From Acidobacteriota bacterium (lineage in GTDB: Bacteria; Acidobacteriota; Thermoanaerobaculia; Multivoradales; SZUA-115), in contig QIHU01000487.1 in assembly GCA_003231035.1 (NCBI GenBank), positions 1-10,338 of the forward strand: a DNA stretch of 10,338 bases, written 5' to 3'. A model generated the notes under the pieces. That model saw nothing but the letters and a program-made list of their open reading frames with translations, made no database searches and had not been told where the DNA came from. Positions 1 to 8,057 of this stretch are shown piece by piece. Position 1 is the stretch's first letter. Every line of letters starts with the position of its first letter. The translations under genes and the position numbers were made by a program.

Positions 1-587
1 CCGGCCATCACCGCTCGCCGGTCGTTGGTGGGAAGCTCGATCAGCCGTGCGTTCTGGGAGAATTGCAAGACGCGCACATAGGCGGCGATCGCCCAGCGAT
101 CTTCGACCGGCACCTGGCTGGCGTAGCTCGACATTTGGCCGAAGCCGTTGGTCATGACATCGAAGAAATAGCCAACTTCGCTGGCGCGTAGCCGCGCCGA
201 GTGGAAAGACTCCGGTTGCTTGAAGCCGCGGCGCACGATCATGCCGTTGCCGTCGCCGGCCACCGAGTGGCACGGCGAGCAGAAGATGTCGTAGCGCTCG
301 CGCCCCCGTTGGAGGACCGCGCGCGACAGCGTCACGGGTAGTTCGCTCAGCAACTCGCCGTTGGCGTCGTAGCCGGTTTCAAACGGTCCCGGCACCACCG
401 TGTCACCGCGGGCCACGGTGCCTTCGACCGGCGCCCGGGCGCTGCGGCCATCGGCGTAGTGGGAACTCTGCTCGTAGGCTTCGAACTTGGCCTGATCGTG
501 CATTTCTTGCCGGCAACCGACGAGTGCCAGGCCACCGAGTAGCGGCAGTAGAAGCAGCAACCGAGGGCGGGTGGACGAGCTGCGCAT
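1..587 (-). CDS. actE: ActE, monoheme cytochrome c lipoprotein of alternative complex III (3' end cut by window edge)
   Basis: ActE is the small membrane-anchored monoheme cytochrome c subunit of ACIII, placed on the periplasmic side of the complex. I read 195 codons from an ATG at 587 that lies one base after the actD stop (TGA-G-ATG), so the two are probably translationally coupled. The frame is open to base 1, so the C-terminus is missing, though the family is usually around 200 residues and most of it should be here. The N-terminus (MRSSSTRPR) is followed by a Leu-rich stretch and a lipobox LVGC, with Cys25 as the predicted lipidated residue. A single haem motif, CSPCH, lies at residues 103-107. 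A downstream GQMSSY segment, about 45 residues later, offers the likely axial Met. The segment around residues 45-60 (YADGRSARAPVEGTVARG) is typical of ActE proteins. Identification rests on these motifs plus its position after actD. Confidence 0.9.
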   Translation of the reverse strand, partial: MRSSSTRPRLLLLLPLLGGLALVGCRQEMHDQAKFEAYEQSSHYADGRSARAPVEGTVARGDTVVPGPFETGYDANGELLSELPVTLSRAVLQRGRERYDIFCSPCHSVAGDGNGMIVRRGFKQPESFHSARLRASEVGYFFDVMTNGFGQMSSYASQVPVEDRWAIAAYVRVLQFSQNARLIELPTNDRRAVMA

Positions 588-588
588 C

Positions 589-1149
589 TCAGTATTCAAT
601 TTCTGAAACCTCGCTCGCTTCGAGACCCTCGAGGAAGGTGCGCGTCCCGTGCCGGTCGAATAACTCGTCTTTGATCTTGATCACCAGGAAGTACCGATCC
701 CGCGAGGCCAACGCGAAGCGGGGTACGTTGAAGACCGGGTGGTGGGGCATCGGCAAGCCATTCAAGAAGAACATGCCGAAGACCGCCACCACCGCCGCCC
801 CCAGGATGGTGCACTCGAAGGTGGGAATGATGAATGCCTGCCAGCTGTTGAGCGGCCGACCGCCGATGTTGAGCGGGTAGGCGATCACCGAAGCCCAGTA
901 TTGGAAAGCAAAGGCGCCAATACCTCCCGCCAGGCCACCCAGTAGCACCAACAACGGTAGCTTGGAGCGTTGGTAGCCCAACTCATGGATGATCTCTTCG
1001 ACCGGGTAGGGCGTGTAGGCGTCGAGTTCCGAATAGCCGGTTTCGCGCGCCTTACGGCAAGCGAGGAGCAGACCCTCCGGCGACTCGAACTCGGCCATCA
1101 GCCCATAGAGCGGCGCCCCGCTGTCGGTGGCTAGAGGGGAGAGGCTCAT
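589..1149 (-). CDS. actD: ActD, DUF3341 membrane subunit of alternative complex III
   Basis: This 186-residue protein is the DUF3341 subunit of ACIII. It has no known cofactor and is thought to have a structural role on the cytoplasmic side of the membrane. The N-terminal soluble domain carries the family pattern YGLMAEFESPEGLLLAC (residues 15-31), followed by GYSELDAYTPYPVE. Two hydrophobic segments, roughly residues 64-88 and 104-129, should form a transmembrane hairpin, and the region between and after them (NIGGRPLNSW; GLPMPHHPVFN) is characteristic. The C-terminal part (RDRYFLVIKIKDELFD) resembles the usual ferredoxin-like tail. The start overlaps the actC stop by 4 bases (1146-1149), indicating coupled translation. 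The length is normal for the family and nothing looks damaged. Confidence 0.92.
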   Translation of the reverse strand: MSLSPLATDSGAPLYGLMAEFESPEGLLLACRKARETGYSELDAYTPYPVEEIIHELGYQRSKLPLLVLLGGLAGGIGAFAFQYWASVIAYPLNIGGRPLNSWQAFIIPTFECTILGAAVVAVFGMFFLNGLPMPHHPVFNVPRFALASRDRYFLVIKIKDELFDRHGTRTFLEGLEASEVSEIEY

Positions 1150-2564
1150 GATGCCCCCTGGCTAGGTTCGCCGGCCGTCTTCGATCTATCCAGTTTGGCT
1201 TCGGGCACCATGGTGCGCATCTCGAAGATGGAGATCATAGGCAGGAAGCGCAGGAAGAGGAAGAGGAGCGCCATGAAGAGGCCGATGGTGCCGACGAAGA
1301 GGCCCCAGTCCCAGATGGTCGGCGAGAAGGAGCCCCACGAGGAGACCAAGAAGTCGCGCGTCAGGCTGGTGACGATGATCACGAACCGTTCGAGCCACAT
1401 GCCGACGTTGACCACCATGGCCACTAGGAAGAGCATCCACGGCGTGTGGCGCACCTTGCGGAGCCACAAGAGTTGCGGGATCAAGCCGTTGCACAGGATC
1501 AGTGCCCACCACTGGTAGCGGTAGGGGCCGGTGATGCGGTTCCACATCATGAAGCCTTCGTCGTGGTGACCGCTGAACCAGGCGAAGAAGCCCTCCATGA
1601 TGTATCCATAGAGAACGATCAGGCCGGTCAGTAGGAGGATCTTGGCCATGTTGGCCAGGTGGCGGTCGGTGATGAAGTCCTTCAGATTGAACAGCGAGCG
1701 CAGCGGGATGGTCAGCGTCAACACCATGGCGAAGCCGGCGAAGATGGCGCCGGCCACGAAGTAGGGTGGGAAGATGGTGGCGTGCCAGCCGGGAAGCTGG
1801 GCGACCGAGAAGTCGAAGCTGACCACGGTGTGCACGGAGATCACCAACGGCGTCGCCAGGCCGGCGAGCAGCAGGTAGGCGGTCTCGTAGTTGTGCCAAT
1901 GCTTGGCGGTGCCGCGCCAACCCATGGCGCCGAAGCCGTAGACCACCTGGGCGAAGCGGTTGGTGGAGCGATCGCGCAGGGTCGCCAAGTCGGGGATCAA
2001 GCCGGTGTACCAGAAGAGGGCCGAAACGATGGCGTAGGTCGTCACCGCGAAGACGTCCCAGACCAAGGGACTTCGAAACTGTGGCCACAGCCCCATCGTG
2101 TTGGGGTAAGGGGTGAGCCAGTAGGCGAGCCATGGCCGGCCGACGTGGAGGATCGGGTAGATCCCGGCGCAGGCGACAGCAAAGAGGGTCATCGCCTCGG
2201 CGAAGCGGTTGATCGAGGTGCGCCAATCTTGGCGCAAGAGGAGCAAGATGGCCGAGATTAGGGTCCCTGCATGGCCGATACCGATCCACCAGACAAAGTT
2301 GATGATCGGAAAGGCCCAGGCGACGGGAACGTTGTTACCCCACACCCCGGTTCCCTTAACCAGCAACCAGGTGATCGACATGAGCAGTACGTTGACCAAC
2401 AGGAAAGCGACGCCGAATCCGGCGTACCACCACTTGGGCGTCTTCTGGGTGACGACCTCGCTGATCGCCTCGGTGACCGAAGCCGGGGTGTGGCCGGGAG
2501 CGATGAACGGGATCTCAGCGTTGCCGCCGCCCTTGCCGCCCGCCCGCCCCTCGAGGGTGGCCAT
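1146..2564 (-). CDS. actC: ActC, NrfD/PsrC-like integral membrane quinol-oxidising subunit of alternative complex III
   Basis: ActC is the large NrfD/PsrC-like membrane subunit. In ACIII it binds quinol near the periplasmic side and passes electrons to the ActB iron-sulphur clusters. The 472 residues contain about ten hydrophobic segments, beginning near residue 47 after a short charged N-terminus. The family hallmark lies at about residues 94-145: an IGIGHAGTLISA segment with His98, then RQDWRTSINRFAEAMT, then a helix ending in LHVGRPW. A second familiar region (GFFAWFSGH, then MMWNRITGPY) follows in the C-terminal half. The ATG overlaps the actB stop by one base (TGATG), so it is translated as part of the same operon. 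The length is normal for ActC. The paralogue ActF would also be NrfD-like, but the position directly after actB and before the DUF3341 gene supports ActC. Confidence 0.93.
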   Translation of the reverse strand: MATLEGRAGGKGGGNAEIPFIAPGHTPASVTEAISEVVTQKTPKWWYAGFGVAFLLVNVLLMSITWLLVKGTGVWGNNVPVAWAFPIINFVWWIGIGHAGTLISAILLLLRQDWRTSINRFAEAMTLFAVACAGIYPILHVGRPWLAYWLTPYPNTMGLWPQFRSPLVWDVFAVTTYAIVSALFWYTGLIPDLATLRDRSTNRFAQVVYGFGAMGWRGTAKHWHNYETAYLLLAGLATPLVISVHTVVSFDFSVAQLPGWHATIFPPYFVAGAIFAGFAMVLTLTIPLRSLFNLKDFITDRHLANMAKILLLTGLIVLYGYIMEGFFAWFSGHHDEGFMMWNRITGPYRYQWWALILCNGLIPQLLWLRKVRHTPWMLFLVAMVVNVGMWLERFVIIVTSLTRDFLVSSWGSFSPTIWDWGLFVGTIGLFMALLFLFLRFLPMISIFEMRTMVPEAKLDRSKTAGEPSQGAS

Positions 2565-5500
2565 CAGCCGTGGCCTCCATCGTGGGCCGGCTGGCCGCGG
2601 ACGAGCGCCGGATTGGGGTTGGTGACTTTGGCCAGGTAAGTGGTCCGGGGTCGGGTCCCCAAGTCGCCGAGTAGAGCGTAGTTGAGCGGGCTGGCCTTAC
2701 TCTGGCTGACTGCCGAGTCGGCATCGTTGATGTCGCCAAAGACCAGCGCGTCGGCCGGGCAGGCCTGCTGACAGGCGGTCTGGATCTCGCCATCGCGGAT
2801 CGGGCGATCTTTCTTCTTGGCTTCGATCCGGGCGTGGTTGATGCGCTGCACGCAGTAGGAGCACTTCTCCATCACCCCCCGGGAGCGCACCGTGACGTCC
2901 GGGTTGCGCGCCATGGCCAGCAAGTCCGTGTCATGGTCGGTGTAGCTCAAGAAGTTGAAGCGGCGCACCTTGTAAGGGCAGTTGTTCGAACAGTACCGGG
3001 TGCCCACGCAACGGTTGTAAGTCATCTCGTTGAGCCCCTCGGAACTGTGCGTGGTCGCCGCCACCGGGCAGACCACCTCGCACGGTGCCTGCTCGCAATG
3101 CATGCACATCACCGGCTGGAAATGCACGTCGGGGTCCTCGAGACCGCCCTGGTAGTAGCGATCGATCCGAATCCAATGCATCTCGCGACCGTTGCCAACC
3201 TGTTCCTTGCCGACCACCGGAATGTTGTTCTCGGACTGGCAGGCGGTGACACAGGCATTGCAGCCGGTGCAGGTATTGAGGTCGACAGCCAACCCCCAGG
3301 CGTAGCCCTTGTACTCCCAAGGAGGGAACATCGACTCCTCGGGCCCCGGCGCGTGGTGGCCCATGTGCTGGGCGAAGTCGGGTTGGCGCTGGTAGGTCTC
3401 GTAGTCGGCGTGGCGCACTAGGTGACGGGCGTCGGCCTCCGAGCTTTGTAGCTCCACCGCGAAGTGCTGCTGGGTGCTCGACAACGGATAGGTGGCGCCG
3501 GTGGCCGCCAGTTGGACGCCGCCGGACACAGCGCTCGTGGTGAACAGCGCATAGGCGTCAAAACCGGCGCCGTTACCCACCCGGCCGGCATGGGTGCGGC
3601 CGTAGCCGAGGTGAGCGGTGATCGCTCGCTCGGCTTGACCGGGCATGATCCACACCGGGCCGACTACCTTGCGTTCGCCCAAGCGAACCTCGACCAAGTC
3701 CTCGGTCTTCAGGCCGTACTCCTCAGCCGTCGCCGGACTGATCAGAAAAGCGTTGTCCCAAGTCAACTTGGTGAGCGACTTGGGCAGCTCCTGCAACCAA
3801 GCGTTGTTGGCGAAGCGGCCGTCGAAGACGCTGGGATCGGGCCGCAAGCACAGTTCCAAACCCGAGACGGTCGCCGTCTGAGAACAGGCTTCGCTCACCG
3901 CGGCTTGGCTCACCTCGACGGTGATCGCGGTTGCGGCGGTATCGGCGATCACGCCATCGTGCAGCGCTTGGCGCCAGCGGGCCTCGTCGAGGCCCTGGTC
4001 TTGCCAGTATTGGCGCACCAACTCGTGGGCGGTGGCATCGGTGATGTCGCTGAACAGGGCGATCACTTCGTGTGCCGTGCGGCCGCCGTGGAGGGGCTCG
4101 ATCAGCGGTTGCACCAAGCTCGCGGTGCCATCGAAGGCGCGGCAATCGCTCCAGCTCTCCAAGAAGTGAGCCGCCGGGATGTGCCACTGGCAGTACTCGC
4201 TGGTTTCGTCGCGGTAGAGGCTGAGGTGGATGCGTGTCTTGACTTGCGCGAGCATGGTCGCCGCGAAGTCGAACTCGGCGGGAGCGTCGTAGGCGGGGTT
4301 GCCATCGAGGATCAACAGCGTGTCGACTTTGCCCGCGCGCATGTCGGCGACCAGCTGACCGATCGACTCCAGCTGATCTTCGTCGCGCTCCCCGCTGGGC
4401 TCGCTGTGGATCACGGTGGAGCCGACATTGCCCAGAGCGGCGTTGATCGCCTGGGCAAGAAGGTGAACTTGCGGCGCGGCGTAAACACCGGGGATGACCA
4501 CGCTGGTGCCGCGATGGGCTGTCAAGTCGGCGGCGACGGCGGTGATCCACTCGCGGGCCGGTTGGCTGAGTTCGCCGGGGGCCTGAGCACCGCTCACATG
4601 CAGCTCGGTGGCCAGCGCGGCGGTGAACCGGAGCAGCTCGCTGGGCGCCAAGGCCAGCCGATGATCGGCGGTGGCGCCGGTGTTACTCGGCGAACTCTCC
4701 GCCACGTAGAGGCGGTTCATCCCTTGCGGACCGTCCTCGGCCAAACCGGCGCGTCGCCGCTTGGAGAAGTCCTTGGCGTAACGCACCGCGCCGGGGCCCG
4801 AGGTTAGGAAATCCGCGTCGAGGGCGAGGACCACGTCGGCACGCGAGAAGTCAAACCGGGTGCTCACCGGCTGGCCGAAACTGGACCGCGCCGCGGCGCG
4901 GGCGGCGTGGTCGCCGCACGGTTCGTACTGATGCCAGCGCGCCTTCGGGAAGCGCTCCTCTAGGGCGGTGAGCTGTGCGGCCAAAGTTGGGGAAGAGACG
5001 GTGCGGGTCAGAATCCGCAGCCCGTCGCCTGCGAGCGCTTCCAAAGCTGGCAGCGAAGCGCGGATCTCCGCCGCGAGATCTTCCCAAGAACTGATCTTGC
5101 CGAGATAGGTCTGCGTTTGCGACCGGTCGGGGTCGTAGAGCGAGAGGACACTGGCCTGCGCCACGGCATCGGTGGCGCCGAGACTCGCCGGATGTTCGGG
5201 GTTGCCTTCGAGCTTGGTCGGCCGTCCGAGGTGGCTTTCGGCGAGGAGACCCAGGGCGGTACCGGCCAGCTCGATCGCGGTGGCGTAGTAGAGCGGGTGG
5301 CCCGGGATGTAGTTTTCCGGCTGGCGCACGAAAGGGACGATGGTCTCCGCCGGTTGGCTAGTGCAGGCGGTGAGGCCGGCCAGCGCCAGGGAAGCGGCGG
5401 CCAGTTCGAGGAAGCCCCGCCTGGAAACACCGTTGCCGGCGTTGCCGTTTTCCTCGCTAGGCCACTCAGCGGCGAAACGGGGAAACTCGCGGTGCAGCAT

Positions 5501-5686
5501 CTCTTGGAAGCCCTCACTGCCGGCCAGCTCTTCCAGGCTGCGCCAGTACTGCGGTCCCTGTGCGTCCTGCAACCGCTGGCGCACGGTGGCCAGGTCGAGA
5601 CCCTTGCGTGGGGAACTGGCGTGATCCGGCCTGGGGCTCGTCTCTTCGAGTGTCGTCATGCCGTCCTCTATTGGGCTCACAGTCAT
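2564..5686 (-). CDS. actB: ActB, molybdopterin-oxidoreductase-like/iron-sulphur fusion subunit of alternative complex III
   Basis: ActB, 1040 residues, is the main periplasmic electron-transfer subunit of ACIII. Residues about 110-780 form a molybdopterin-oxidoreductase-like region; in solved ACIII structures this part holds no molybdenum cofactor. Residues about 790-1000 are a ferredoxin-like domain. Its cysteines group as 806/809/812/816, 861/864/869/873, 893/899/903 and 942/945/972/976, that is 15 ligands, which fits three [4Fe-4S] clusters and one [3Fe-4S]. The third group reads CVGTRYC, with Thr where a fourth Cys would be in related proteins. A twin-arginine signal (SRRGF, Arg89-Arg90) leads into a hydrophobic stretch ending in a lipobox LTAC (Cys108), so Tat export and lipidation after an unusually long N-terminal region are likely. 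The ATG at 5686 lies 5 bases after the actA stop. A second ATG at 5659 (Met10), preceded by AGAGG, is an equally plausible start. Confidence 0.95.
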   Translation of the reverse strand: MTVSPIEDGMTTLEETSPRPDHASSPRKGLDLATVRQRLQDAQGPQYWRSLEELAGSEGFQEMLHREFPRFAAEWPSEENGNAGNGVSRRGFLELAAASLALAGLTACTSQPAETIVPFVRQPENYIPGHPLYYATAIELAGTALGLLAESHLGRPTKLEGNPEHPASLGATDAVAQASVLSLYDPDRSQTQTYLGKISSWEDLAAEIRASLPALEALAGDGLRILTRTVSSPTLAAQLTALEERFPKARWHQYEPCGDHAARAAARSSFGQPVSTRFDFSRADVVLALDADFLTSGPGAVRYAKDFSKRRRAGLAEDGPQGMNRLYVAESSPSNTGATADHRLALAPSELLRFTAALATELHVSGAQAPGELSQPAREWITAVAADLTAHRGTSVVIPGVYAAPQVHLLAQAINAALGNVGSTVIHSEPSGERDEDQLESIGQLVADMRAGKVDTLLILDGNPAYDAPAEFDFAATMLAQVKTRIHLSLYRDETSEYCQWHIPAAHFLESWSDCRAFDGTASLVQPLIEPLHGGRTAHEVIALFSDITDATAHELVRQYWQDQGLDEARWRQALHDGVIADTAATAITVEVSQAAVSEACSQTATVSGLELCLRPDPSVFDGRFANNAWLQELPKSLTKLTWDNAFLISPATAEEYGLKTEDLVEVRLGERKVVGPVWIMPGQAERAITAHLGYGRTHAGRVGNGAGFDAYALFTTSAVSGGVQLAATGATYPLSSTQQHFAVELQSSEADARHLVRHADYETYQRQPDFAQHMGHHAPGPEESMFPPWEYKGYAWGLAVDLNTCTGCNACVTACQSENNIPVVGKEQVGNGREMHWIRIDRYYQGGLEDPDVHFQPVMCMHCEQAPCEVVCPVAATTHSSEGLNEMTYNRCVGTRYCSNNCPYKVRRFNFLSYTDHDTDLLAMARNPDVTVRSRGVMEKCSYCVQRINHARIEAKKKDRPIRDGEIQTACQQACPADALVFGDINDADSAVSQSKASPLNYALLGDLGTRPRTTYLAKVTNPNPALVRGQPAHDGGHG

Positions 5687-5691
5687 TGGCC

Positions 5692-6342
5692 TTACCGATG
5701 GCAGGTCGAGCAGCTGTCGAGCGTCTCGATTCCGTATTCTTTGACCAGCCTGGCACCGATCACCGCTTGCGGCTCGCTAGGCTTGTAGTCGGCATTGAAG
5801 ATTTCTTCGCGCGGCCGCACGTACTTCTCAGGATTGCGGTGGCAGTCCAGGCACCACTCCATCTGCAAGCTTTGGTCTTGGTAGACCAGCGGCATCTCGG
5901 TCACATTGCCGTGGCAGGTGAAACAAGAGACACCGCGCGCTAGGTGGATCGAGTGGTTGAAGTAAACGAAGTCGGGCAGGTCGTGAATCCGCTGCCACCG
6001 GATCGGCTCGTTCTCGCGAAAGCTGGCTCGCACCGGTTCCAGAATCTCGGCGTTGGCCCAGATCTGCGTGTGGCAGTTCATACAAGTCGAGGTGGGTGGA
6101 ATGCCGGCGTAGGCCGAGGTCTCGGCGCTGGTGTGGCAGTAGCGGCAGTCGATTCCCATGCCGGCGGTGTGGTGATCGTGCGAGAAGGGAACGGGTTGTT
6201 CCAGCACGATGCCCTGACCGGTGTTGTAGGAGGAGCGGTCGAGGACGGTGCCCGTCCACACCAGGAAAGCGACGATGAACACACCGCCATAGATCGTCGC
6301 CTTGGCGAGGGTGTTCGTACTGCGTTTGAAAATCTGCGCCAT
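5692..6342 (-). CDS. actA: ActA, pentaheme cytochrome c subunit of alternative complex III
   Basis: ActA carries five c-type haems and relays electrons from the ActB clusters towards the acceptor, anchored in the membrane by one N-terminal helix. The 216 residues contain a hydrophobic helix at about residues 16-31, then five CxxCH motifs: CRYCH (66-70), CMNCH (87-91), CFTCH (140-144), CLDCH (164-168) and CSTCH (211-215). The protein ends one residue after the last motif, as is common in this family. The ATG at 6342 is preceded by a GGAAGG ribosome binding site 6-7 bases upstream, so the start is well supported. It is the first gene of the act operon. The 290-base divergent spacer upstream holds the putative promoter and a CRP-type palindrome. 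Confidence 0.95.
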   Translation of the reverse strand: MAQIFKRSTNTLAKATIYGGVFIVAFLVWTGTVLDRSSYNTGQGIVLEQPVPFSHDHHTAGMGIDCRYCHTSAETSAYAGIPPTSTCMNCHTQIWANAEILEPVRASFRENEPIRWQRIHDLPDFVYFNHSIHLARGVSCFTCHGNVTEMPLVYQDQSLQMEWCLDCHRNPEKYVRPREEIFNADYKPSEPQAVIGARLVKEYGIETLDSCSTCHR

Positions 6343-6443
6343 CTAGCCCTTCCTTCGACAGGACAACACTGGACCCAACGATCCACCAGTCATGTGCTGG
6401 CTGGTGTTCTTCCGGGGATGACTTGTCGGGCGAGTACCCAGTG

Positions 6444-6472
6444 ACCATAGCGGAGTCCACAGAGCACCGCAA
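6444..6472 (-). promoter_or_regulatory. Possible sigma70-type promoter for the act operon
   Basis: On the minus strand TTGCGG (6467-6472) and TATGGT (6444-6449) are separated by exactly 17 bases, about 100 bases upstream of actA. The hexamers match consensus at 3 of 6 and 4 of 6 positions, so this is a weak candidate; its main support is its location just downstream of the CRP-type palindrome. The predicted start would be near 6437, which puts the palindrome centre at about -49.5. That is not one of the standard CRP spacings, so the true promoter may differ. Confidence 0.3.
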
Positions 6473-6475
6473 GGA

Positions 6476-6497
6476 GCTTGTGAAAATCGTCACAAGC
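6476..6497. promoter_or_regulatory. CRP/FNR-superfamily-type palindromic operator in the act-antiporter spacer
   Basis: A perfect inverted repeat GCTTGTGA-N6-TCACAAGC spans 6476-6497. Its core, TGTGA (6479-6483), six bases, then TCACA (6490-6494), is an exact match to the half-sites of the CRP/Vfr consensus and differs from the FNR consensus (TTGAT-N4-ATCAA). It lies 134 bases upstream of the actA ATG and about 136 bases upstream of the divergent antiporter ATG, so it could regulate either or both. A CRP-family regulator as the binding protein is inferred from the motif only. Confidence 0.6.
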
Positions 6498-6632
6498 AGC
6501 AATTGTAGAGGATCATGAGAGGGGGCGCAAGGGGTTTTTGGATCCTATTTCCGTGGCCAGCCTCCGGTTCTTGGCCGCGAGATCCCAAGTCCGGCTTACA
6601 GGTTGGCAAGAAAAAACGGTACTCTTCGCCAC

Positions 6633-7571
6633 ATGGCGTTTGTGATCTTGGCGGTGGGTGTGGTGCTGCTCTACGTGGGCGGCGAGGTGTTGGTCTCCGG
6701 TGCCTCGAATTTGGCCCGTAGTTTGGGTATCAGTCCGCTGGTTATCGGCTTGACGGTGGTGGCCTTCGCCACCTCGGCTCCCGAGCTTTGCGCCACCCTG
6801 ATTGGCGTCTTACAAGGCGCGCCTGCACTCTCTCTGGGCAATGTCTTCGGCTCCAATATCGCCAACATTGCCTTGATCCTCGGCCTCGCCGCCATCATTC
6901 GTCCGCTGGTGGGCCATGACAGCTTCTTGCGGCGCGAGATTCCGATCCTCATCGCGGTGGCGGTGATTCCGTTTTGGCTCCTGCGCGATGGCGTGATCGG
7001 CCGGTTCGAAGGCACCGTGATGGTCGTTCTATTGGTGGCCTACGTGGTGTACCTCTTGCGCCAAGGCGGCCCGAGCGTTGCGGCGGAGCAGGCCCAGGAA
7101 GAACTCACCGAAGCGGTTCGGCCGTGGTGGCTCTCGGCACTGGCGGTGCTGATCGGTCTAGGGATGTTGGTGTGGGGAGCCAATCTTCTAGTGGGCTCCG
7201 CCACCACTTTGGCGCGCGCGATCGGCATCAGCGAACGGGTGATCGGCCTCACCCTGGTCGCCTTCGGCACCAGCCTGCCCGAACTGGCCAGCAGCATCGC
7301 CGCCGCTCGTCGCCGCGAGGGCGACATCGTGCTCGGCAACATCGTTGGCTCGAACATCTTCAACGTCCTGTGCGTCCTCGGCATCACCTCGTTGGTGCGA
7401 CCGATTACAGGAGACCCCACCGCCGTCAGCCTCGATCTCTGGGTCGGCCTCGCCCTCAGCTTGGCGCTAGTGCCCATGCTCCTCCTCGGCCGCCGGCTGT
7501 ACCTCGGGCGGGTGGAGGGGTTGGCCTTGCTGGCGGCGTATGGGATGTATGTGGGCTGGTTGTTTCGGTAG
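6633..7571 (+). CDS. Ca2+/Na+ antiporter, YrbG/CaxA family (CaCA superfamily)
   Basis: This 312-residue inner-membrane protein is a sodium/calcium antiporter-type exchanger, likely exporting Ca2+ in exchange for Na+ or K+. It has the two inverted alpha-repeats of the superfamily. Repeat 1 spans residues 40-87, with FATSAPEL (Glu51) and LGNVFGSNIANI. Repeat 2 spans residues 205-250, with FGTSLPEL (Glu217) and LGNIVGSNIFNV. About ten hydrophobic helices are visible, split by a charged loop near residues 144-164. I chose the ATG at 6633 because MAFVILAVG begins the first helix as in homologues; an in-frame TTG at 6603 would add ten residues. No strong Shine-Dalgarno is seen, only an A-rich stretch 15-30 bases upstream. 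It is divergent from the act operon and functionally unrelated to it. A broken second copy of its 3' half lies at 8303-8627. Confidence 0.9.
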   Translation: MAFVILAVGVVLLYVGGEVLVSGASNLARSLGISPLVIGLTVVAFATSAPELCATLIGVLQGAPALSLGNVFGSNIANIALILGLAAIIRPLVGHDSFLRREIPILIAVAVIPFWLLRDGVIGRFEGTVMVVLLVAYVVYLLRQGGPSVAAEQAQEELTEAVRPWWLSALAVLIGLGMLVWGANLLVGSATTLARAIGISERVIGLTLVAFGTSLPELASSIAAARRREGDIVLGNIVGSNIFNVLCVLGITSLVRPITGDPTAVSLDLWVGLALSLALVPMLLLGRRLYLGRVEGLALLAAYGMYVGWLFR

Positions 7572-7591
7572 GTCGCTCGGGAACCAGCTGC

Positions 7592-7626
7592 TGTTCCGGG
7601 GTGCTGCCCGATTCGCTAGTCGGTCC
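7592..7626 (+). repeat. Left member of an imperfect direct repeat flanking vapBC module 1
   Basis: The core CCGATTCGCTAGTCGGTCC (7608-7626) matches 8323-8341 at 17 of 19 positions. With small gaps the likeness extends left to a shared GTTCCG (7592-7597 and 8303-8308). The right member belongs to the degenerate antiporter copy, and the same stretch in the intact antiporter (about 7178-7198) encodes NLLVGS. So this left member is probably a further antiporter scrap or a duplicated insertion target. It lies in the 84-base gap between the antiporter stop and the vapC stop, which otherwise shows nothing. Confidence 0.4.
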
Positions 7627-7655
7627 GGTCCCGCACCCAGCAGGCGACTGCGAGG

Positions 7656-8057
7656 TCACTTCCAGTCAACGCGGAGTTGTCGAAGAGGTCGCAAAGTAGC
7701 GATGGTGGTGAAGTCGCGATCGCGGTGCAAGAGCATGGAGTCGCTCTCGATGACTAGCTGGGCGATGCAGCAGTCGATGGGGCTGCGAACCGTCAGGCCC
7801 ACCCGGCGTAGATCGAAGAAGATTCGCGCGGCACCTTTCCAGGTTGTGGGAGTCGTTTCTACATAGTCCTGGCTATCGAGATAGGAACTCAGGAGGTTCC
7901 ACTCTTTCTCATCGCGACATCCTTGAAGAAGCTCCAGCTGGGTGAAGCGGCAGAAGCTGGCTTCGTGATCGCCGAGAATCTCGGTGAGCGTTCTTCCGTG
8001 CCTACCGCTAGCGTCTCGCAAGACATCGATCCAAACGGAGGTGTCAACCAGAATCAC
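7656..8057 (-). CDS. vapC: VapC-type PIN-domain ribonuclease toxin (module 1)
   Basis: This 133-residue PIN-domain protein is the toxin of a type II TA pair; the family are Mg2+-dependent RNases that cut tRNA or rRNA. The expected acidic residues are present: Asp5 in MILVDTSVW, Glu42 in the FTQLELLQG helix, Asp95 in SPIDCCIAQ, and Asp113 or Asp115 in LLHRDRDF. The length is normal for VapC and the frame is intact, so the toxin looks functional. Its start lies inside the end of the antitoxin gene with a 14-base overlap (8044-8057), the usual coupled arrangement. The module lies between the intact antiporter and the broken antiporter copy. The cellular target cannot be told from the sequence. 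Confidence 0.9.
   Translation of the reverse strand: MILVDTSVWIDVLRDASGRHGRTLTEILGDHEASFCRFTQLELLQGCRDEKEWNLLSSYLDSQDYVETTPTTWKGAARIFFDLRRVGLTVRSPIDCCIAQLVIESDSMLLHRDRDFTTIATLRPLRQLRVDWK

Noticed and set aside
1186..2289. 367-codon minus-strand frame overlapping actC in another phase.
   Set aside because: Arg/Pro/His-rich translation typical of an out-of-frame reading of a GC-rich gene; actC itself is unambiguous.
3464..4807. Long plus-strand frame of 447 codons opposite actB.
   Set aside because: It lies fully antisense to a well-supported actB and its translation is a GC-rich shadow with no recognisable domain.
7580..7597. Hairpin GGAA-C-CAG/CTG-TTCC just after the antiporter stop as a terminator.
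   Set aside because: The stem is short with a bulge and is not followed by a T-tract on either strand.
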